A DNA stretch of 48,847 bases, taken from contig LVAJ01000018.1 in assembly GCA_001603005.1 (NCBI GenBank), positions 1 through 48,847 on the forward strand, given 5' to 3'. Origin of the DNA: Clostridiales bacterium Firm_04 (GTDB taxonomy: Bacteria > Bacillota > Clostridia > Oscillospirales > Ruminococcaceae). The first letter of the stretch is position 1. The number at the start of each line of letters is the position of its first letter. Both the position numbers and the translations under genes were made by a program. The notes beneath the pieces were generated by a model. The model ran no database searches and was not told where the DNA came from. It worked only from the letters and a program-made list of their open reading frames with translations. This document shows, piece by piece, positions 44,521-48,847 of the stretch.

Positions 44521-46500
44521 ATGAAACACCAGAAGATGCTGTCAGCAGCGCTGGCAGCGATCATCGCAGCATCCGGCACGGTCGGTCTCACGGGCGATCC
44601 CGTACAGAAGCCGATTACCGTCAGCGCTGCCGATGACACCAACGATGACTGGCTGCACTGCGAAGGCAGCCGCATCTTCGACAAGGATGGCAATGAAGTC
44701 TGGCTGACCGGTGCGAACTGGTTCGGCTTCAACTGCTCCGAGAACTGCGCACACGGTCTCTACGCTGCGGATGTGGACGACATGCTTGCTACGATCGCAG
44801 ATCACGGCATCAATGTGCTCCGCTTCCCGATCTCCACCACGCTGCTGAAATCGTGGATGGACGGCAAGCCGCACGCAGTCAGCTCTGTGCAGGCATCCTA
44901 TACGCCGCCGCAGGATGTGGAAGGCGAGGACGGCAAGATCACGCCCGCCGGCTATTACACGAATATCAACAAGGATTTCGTGGAGGCAGACGGCAAGACG
45001 GTCAAGAACAGCATGGAGATCTTCGATATCATCATGCAGAAGTGCAAGAAGTACGGTCTGAAAGCGTTCATCGACATCCACAGCCCCGACGAGAACAACT
45101 CCGGCCATGACTATGAGCTCTGGTACGGCAAAGCCGGCATCACCACAAAGGACTGGCAGGATACGCTGGTCTGGCTCGCGAAGAAGTACGCAAACGATGA
45201 CACGCTCATCGGCTACGACCTGAAGAATGAGCCGCACGGCAAGCGTGCCTATAAGGACGGCGGCTGCCCGAGCACCATTGCAAAGTGGGACGGCTCCAAG
45301 GATGAAAACAACTGGGCATATGCTGCGACAAACTGCGCAGAGGCGATCCTCGATGTCAACCCGAATGCCCTGATCTTCATTGAGGGCATCGAGCAGTACC
45401 CGATGACCGAAAAGGGCTATGACTTCGATACACCGGATGTCTGGGAGCCGAAGTCCGAGGACGAAAAGAGATGGTACGGCGCATGGTGGGGCGGCAATCT
45501 CCGCGGCGTCAAGGACTATCCGATCAAGATGTCCACACCGGCAAAGCAGTCCAAGATCGTGTACTCGCCGCATGACTACGGTCCGTCCGTTTATGCGCAG
45601 ACATGGTTTGAGAAGAACTTCACCGAGGAAACGCTGCTGGATGACTACTGGCGCGGCACATGGGCTTACATCAATGAGCAGGATATCGCACCGCTGCTGA
45701 TCGGCGAGTGGGGCGGCTTCGTGGATGGCACCAAGAACCAGAAGTGGATGGAGCTGCTGGCTGCCTACATGACCAAGCACCACATCAATCACACCTACTG
45801 GTGCCTGAACCCGAACTCCGGCGATACCGGCGGTCTGCTGAGCCACGACTTCCTGACATGGGATCCGGGACGCTACGGCATCCTCAAGAGCACCCTCTGG
45901 CAGACGAAGTCCGGCAAGTTCATCGGTCTGGATCATCAGATGGCACTCGGCAAGAACGGTGTTTCGCTGTCGCAGTATTATGCTTCCGGCGAGAGCAGCA
46001 ACCTCGATGCAGGCGGCAAGGGGCATTCGCAGGAGGTCACCACGAATAAGCCTGAAACGACAACGACCAAGACGACGACCACGACCACCGAGACTACTAC
46101 GACGACCACCGAGACCACGACCACGAAGGAAACCACAACGACTACCACGACTGTGACAACGCCGGAAACCACAAAACCGGAAACCACGACACCGGAACCG
46201 GCAATCACCACGCCGAAGGGCAATCCGACCGGTTCGGATTCGCAGCCGAATCCGGGTGAACCGAAGAGCGCTGCGACAAAATGGGGCGACGCAAACCTCG
46301 ACGGTGCGGTTGATGTTTCTGACGCGGTTCTGCTGAGCAAGTATCTTGTCGGTGACAAGAGCGCGGATATTTCGGATCAGGGCATCTCGAACAGCGCTGT
46401 CACCAACGGTCACGCGGCTGTCGAATCGAATGACGTGACAAAGATCCTCATGTTCATCGCGAGAATGATTTCCGAAGACGAACTGGCTCCGGAACAGTGA
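44521..46500 (+). CDS. GH5 endoglucanase with dockerin (first copy)
   Basis: This secreted cellulase cuts internal beta-1,4-glucan bonds. The 659-residue product has a signal peptide (1-36). A GH5 catalytic domain (about 42-500) looks closest to the GH5_1 group of Acidothermus E1 (VWLTGANWFGFNC, GYDLKNEPHG, SPHDYGPSVYAQTWF, LLIGEWGGF). The acid/base is Glu237 in NEP and the nucleophile Glu396 in GEWGG. A Thr-rich linker (about 505-585) leads to a type I dockerin (588-659). Its first calcium loop is canonical (GDANLDGAVDVSD); the second (NSAVTNGHAAVESND) lacks several usual ligands. GAGGAGGGG precedes the ATG. A paralogue follows in tandem. Confidence 0.95.
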   Translation: MKHQKMLSAALAAIIAASGTVGLTGDPVQKPITVSAADDTNDDWLHCEGSRIFDKDGNEVWLTGANWFGFNCSENCAHGLYAADVDDMLATIADHGINVLRFPISTTLLKSWMDGKPHAVSSVQASYTPPQDVEGEDGKITPAGYYTNINKDFVEADGKTVKNSMEIFDIIMQKCKKYGLKAFIDIHSPDENNSGHDYELWYGKAGITTKDWQDTLVWLAKKYANDDTLIGYDLKNEPHGKRAYKDGGCPSTIAKWDGSKDENNWAYAATNCAEAILDVNPNALIFIEGIEQYPMTEKGYDFDTPDVWEPKSEDEKRWYGAWWGGNLRGVKDYPIKMSTPAKQSKIVYSPHDYGPSVYAQTWFEKNFTEETLLDDYWRGTWAYINEQDIAPLLIGEWGGFVDGTKNQKWMELLAAYMTKHHINHTYWCLNPNSGDTGGLLSHDFLTWDPGRYGILKSTLWQTKSGKFIGLDHQMALGKNGVSLSQYYASGESSNLDAGGKGHSQEVTTNKPETTTTKTTTTTTETTTTTTETTTTKETTTTTTTVTTPETTKPETTTPEPAITTPKGNPTGSDSQPNPGEPKSAATKWGDANLDGAVDVSDAVLLSKYLVGDKSADISDQGISNSAVTNGHAAVESNDVTKILMFIARMISEDELAPEQ

Positions 46501-46522
46501 AATACTACAATCAGTATAATTC

Positions 46523-46556
46523 AAAGTCCACTCTGCTCTGCGGAGTGGACTTTTTT
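46523..46556 (+). terminator. Intrinsic terminator between the cellulase genes
   Basis: AAAGTCCACTC (46523-46533) pairs with GAGTGGACTTT (46543-46553), followed by more T. The second cellulase must have its own promoter; a TATGAT with a poor -35 region lies near 46622, preceded by two copies of ATTCATGC (46598-46614). Confidence 0.85.
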
Positions 46557-46774
46557 CGCAGTTTTTGCGGTTATTCATAGTTGAGACATAATTTATTCAT
46601 GCCCGATTCATGCGCATATGCTATGATGAATATGATAGGGTTTATGCTGAAAAATGCTGTCCCTGTCGCAATTGTGCTGACGGCATGCCGGCTGCAAAGG
46701 AGGGCTTGCGGCTGACAATTTCATGCCGAAACATCCGTATACAGAACGGAAATTCCAAGGAGGGGGAATCTACC

Positions 46775-48631
46775 ATGAAGCACAAGTATTTCGCCGCCGT
46801 TTGTCTGGCGGCAATCGTGACCGCGGCAGGCACGGTCGGCGTTACGGGTAAGACGCTGAACACGCCTGTCACCGCAACTGCAGCCGATGACTGCAACGAC
46901 GACTGGCTCCACTGCGAGGGCAGCCGCATCTTTGATAAGGACGGCAAAGAGGTCTGGCTGACCGGCGCAAACTGGTTCGGCTTCAACTGTACCGAAAATT
47001 CGCCGCACTATCTCTGGAGCGGTGATATCGACGATCTGGTGCGGGATATCGCAGATCACGGCGTCAATATCCTGCGTCTGCCGGTCTCGACCGAGCTGCT
47101 CTACAACTGGATGATCGGCGATCCCGATCCGATCGAGAGCATCAACCCGAACAACGATCCGAGCTATCCGTTCAATGTGGATCTGATCCGCGCGGACGGC
47201 AGCGTTGTGGACAGCAAGGAGCTGTTCGACATTCTGCTCGCAAAATGCAAGCACTACGGCGTCAAGGCTTTCATCGACATTCACAGCCCGGAATCCAACA
47301 ACTCCGGTCATAACTACGGTCTCTGGTACGGCAAGTCCTTTACCGCGAATGACGGCAAAAAGGTCGAGGTGACCACGGATGTGTGGATCGAAACGCTTGC
47401 ATGGTGCGCGGAAGAATACAAAAATGATGACACGCTGCTCGGATTTGACCTGAAAAATGAGCCGCACAGCAAATACGGCGGTGCGCCGATCGACGCGATC
47501 TGGGATGATTCGGATGCGCCGAACAACTGGAAAAAGGCTGCCGAGGACTGCGCAGATGCGATCCTCAAAAACAACCCGAATGCGCTGATCCTGATTGAAG
47601 GCGTCGAGGGCTTTGAGGGACACGGCGCATGGTGGGGCGGCAATCTCCGCGGCGTGCGGAAGTATCCGGTCAAGCCGGATGCCGGCACCGGACAGATCGT
47701 CTACTCGCCGCATGACTACGGTCCGATCGTCAGCGACCAGACATGGTTCCACAAGGATTTCACCGAAGCAACGCTGCTCGATGACTACTGGCGCGATACG
47801 TGGGCATATCTCGTCGAAGAAGACATGTACCCGCTGCTCATCGGCGAGTGGGGCGGCAGACTCGACGGCGGCGACAACGAAAAGTGGCTGGGACTGCTCC
47901 GCGATTACATGATCAAGCACCATATCAATCACACGTTCTGGTGCCTGAACGACGATTCCGGCGACACCGGCGGACTCTGGAAGGATATCCAGTTCGGCAC
48001 GACGCAGGGCGCGGACGGCACGATCACCGGCAAAACGACGATCAACTGGGACGAGACAAAGTACAAGACCTATTATTATCCGGCGATCTGGAAGACGTCC
48101 GATTCCAAGAAGTTCATCGGTCTGGATCATCAGACGGCGCTCGGTCAGAACGGCATTTCGCTGAGCGAATACTATTCGAGCTATGCGAACAGCGAGGGCA
48201 GCAACCTTGACGGCGGTTCCAAGGGCTCGATCGGTCATTCTGTCGAGATTTCGACCACGCCGACCAAGACCACGACCGAAGCACCCAAGACGACCACCAC
48301 AACCGAAACTACAAAGGCTGTTATCACCACGCCGGCTCCGGTCATCACCACCCCCGCACCGGATTCGACCACAAAGAGCGATACCACCGGTTCCGGTGCC
48401 AGGCAGGAAACATGGGGCGATACGAATCTTGACGGTTCGGTGGATGTTTCCGATGCTGTTCTGCTCAGCAAGTATCTGGTTAGTGATAAGACTGCGCAGA
48501 TCACGGATCAGGGCATCGCGAACAGTGCGGTGACAAACGGCAATTCGGATGTCGTTTCCGATGATGTGACGAAGATTTTGCAGTTCATCGCAAGAATGAT
48601 CTCCGAGCAGGAGCTCGCACCGCAGAAATAA
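46775..48631 (+). CDS. GH5 endoglucanase with dockerin (second copy)
   Basis: This is a paralogue of the preceding cellulase and is 618 residues long. It has a signal peptide (1-37), then a GH5_1-like domain (about 42-555) with acid/base Glu229 (FDLKNEPHS) and nucleophile Glu358 (LLIGEWGGR). A shorter Thr/Pro linker (about 540-590) leads to a dockerin with a canonical first loop (GDTNLDGSVDVSD) and a degenerate second one (NSAVTNGNSDVVSDD). The ATG at 46775 is chosen for AAGGAGGGGG before it; the frame stays open upstream. It differs from the first copy by indels in the loops near residues 115-140, 185-200 and 380-450, so substrate preference may differ. Confidence 0.95.
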   Translation: MKHKYFAAVCLAAIVTAAGTVGVTGKTLNTPVTATAADDCNDDWLHCEGSRIFDKDGKEVWLTGANWFGFNCTENSPHYLWSGDIDDLVRDIADHGVNILRLPVSTELLYNWMIGDPDPIESINPNNDPSYPFNVDLIRADGSVVDSKELFDILLAKCKHYGVKAFIDIHSPESNNSGHNYGLWYGKSFTANDGKKVEVTTDVWIETLAWCAEEYKNDDTLLGFDLKNEPHSKYGGAPIDAIWDDSDAPNNWKKAAEDCADAILKNNPNALILIEGVEGFEGHGAWWGGNLRGVRKYPVKPDAGTGQIVYSPHDYGPIVSDQTWFHKDFTEATLLDDYWRDTWAYLVEEDMYPLLIGEWGGRLDGGDNEKWLGLLRDYMIKHHINHTFWCLNDDSGDTGGLWKDIQFGTTQGADGTITGKTTINWDETKYKTYYYPAIWKTSDSKKFIGLDHQTALGQNGISLSEYYSSYANSEGSNLDGGSKGSIGHSVEISTTPTKTTTEAPKTTTTTETTKAVITTPAPVITTPAPDSTTKSDTTGSGARQETWGDTNLDGSVDVSDAVLLSKYLVSDKTAQITDQGIANSAVTNGNSDVVSDDVTKILQFIARMISEQELAPQK

Positions 48632-48696
48632 CGGTATCTCCGATTTCAACAAAAAAACCCGTCCTGATGTAAGAACGGTACGCATAAAGAAGTTTT

Positions 48697-48739
48697 ACGC
48701 CATAGTATTTCTGATGTAAGGTCAGAAGTACTATGGCGT
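48697..48739. terminator. Long hairpin after the second cellulase
   Basis: An 18-bp stem with one G-U pair (48697-48714 with 48722-48739, arm ACGCCATAGTA then TTTCTGA) and a 7-nt loop. It may be a terminator or the remnant of a small palindromic repeat element. Confidence 0.6.
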
Positions 48740-48744
48740 TTCTA

Positions 48745-48773
48745 TTGACAGTACAGAGATGATGTGCTATAAT
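48745..48773 (+). promoter_or_regulatory. Promoter of the gene that leaves the window
   Basis: A perfect TTGACA (48745-48750), a 17-bp spacer and a perfect TATAAT (48768-48773). Confidence 0.85.
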
Positions 48774-48810
48774 TGTTACTGACAAAAATCAGAATTTAGA
48801 GGTGACTACC

Positions 48811-48847
48811 ATGTCAGTATCATTAGGATTATATAAAGGCCCGATAT
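48811..48847 (+). CDS. Start of an unidentified gene (cut by the window end)
   Basis: After AGAGGTG the ATG at 48811 opens a frame MSVSLGLYKGPI that continues past the window. Twelve residues are too few to name it. The promoter and ribosome site make the start credible. Confidence 0.7.
   Translation, partial: MSVSLGLYKGPI

Noticed and set aside
44542..46578. A 678-residue open frame antisense to the first cellulase (and a similar one against the second)
   Set aside because: The sense frames have signal peptides, catalytic motifs and dockerins; the antisense frames are by-products of codon bias.

Overview
The window looks like part of a cellulolytic gut Firmicute of the Ruminococcus type. 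The support is two secreted GH5 cellulases and one further secreted protein that carry cellulosomal dockerin modules, Firmicute-type signals throughout (AGGAGG ribosome sites, TTGACA/TATAAT promoters with 17-bp spacers), a Gram-positive type IV pilus locus without a secretin, and clostridial mobile-element genes. The species cannot be fixed from the sequence alone.

Layout. (1) 1-8131: a degraded mobilizable or conjugative element. It has a tyrosine integrase at the left end, a large serine recombinase (TnpX-like) with a TnpW-like partner at the right end, and between them MobC, SSB, an HTH-type protein, small accessory ORFs and a hairpin-rich stretch that may be an oriT. No relaxase gene is visible. 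(2) 8199-10995: a sigma factor, a membrane anti-sigma-like protein and a secreted dockerin protein in one operon. The last two share a homologous extracellular domain. (3) 11015-13476: an Ala/Pro-repeat lipoprotein and a LacI-family regulator with an operator-like palindrome. (4) 13521-28396: a type IV pilus locus of pilC, a pilM-pilN fusion, a pilO-like gene, a 944-residue pilus-associated protein, two minor pilins, pilD, pilB, pilT and two major-type pilins. (5) 28466-33625: a ZIP metal transporter, an MBL hydrolase, a hypothetical gene, rimI and polA. (6) 33649-38329: a 1,269-residue secreted protein with CBM2-like domains, calcium-binding TSP3 repeats and a vWA domain, followed by tRNA-Pro(GGG). 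(7) 38384-41638: glycogen phosphorylase and two DUF805 membrane proteins. (8) 41710-42542: about 800 nt with a consensus promoter, a strong intrinsic terminator, many perfect hairpins and no credible ORF, read as a large structured non-coding RNA. (9) 42599-44459: a DUF1292-like protein, 6S RNA and an SseB-family protein. (10) 44521-48631: tandem GH5 cellulases with dockerins, then the start of one more gene.

Working together, the cellulases, dockerin protein, CBM/vWA surface protein and pili fit adhesion to and degradation of plant cell wall. The sigma/anti-sigma operon fits sensing of an extracellular signal that is shared with a secreted dockerin-bearing partner. The most interesting candidates for undescribed biology are the ~800-nt structured RNA and the sigma/anti-sigma/dockerin cassette. 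All similarity statements come from recognising motifs by eye; no database search was run.
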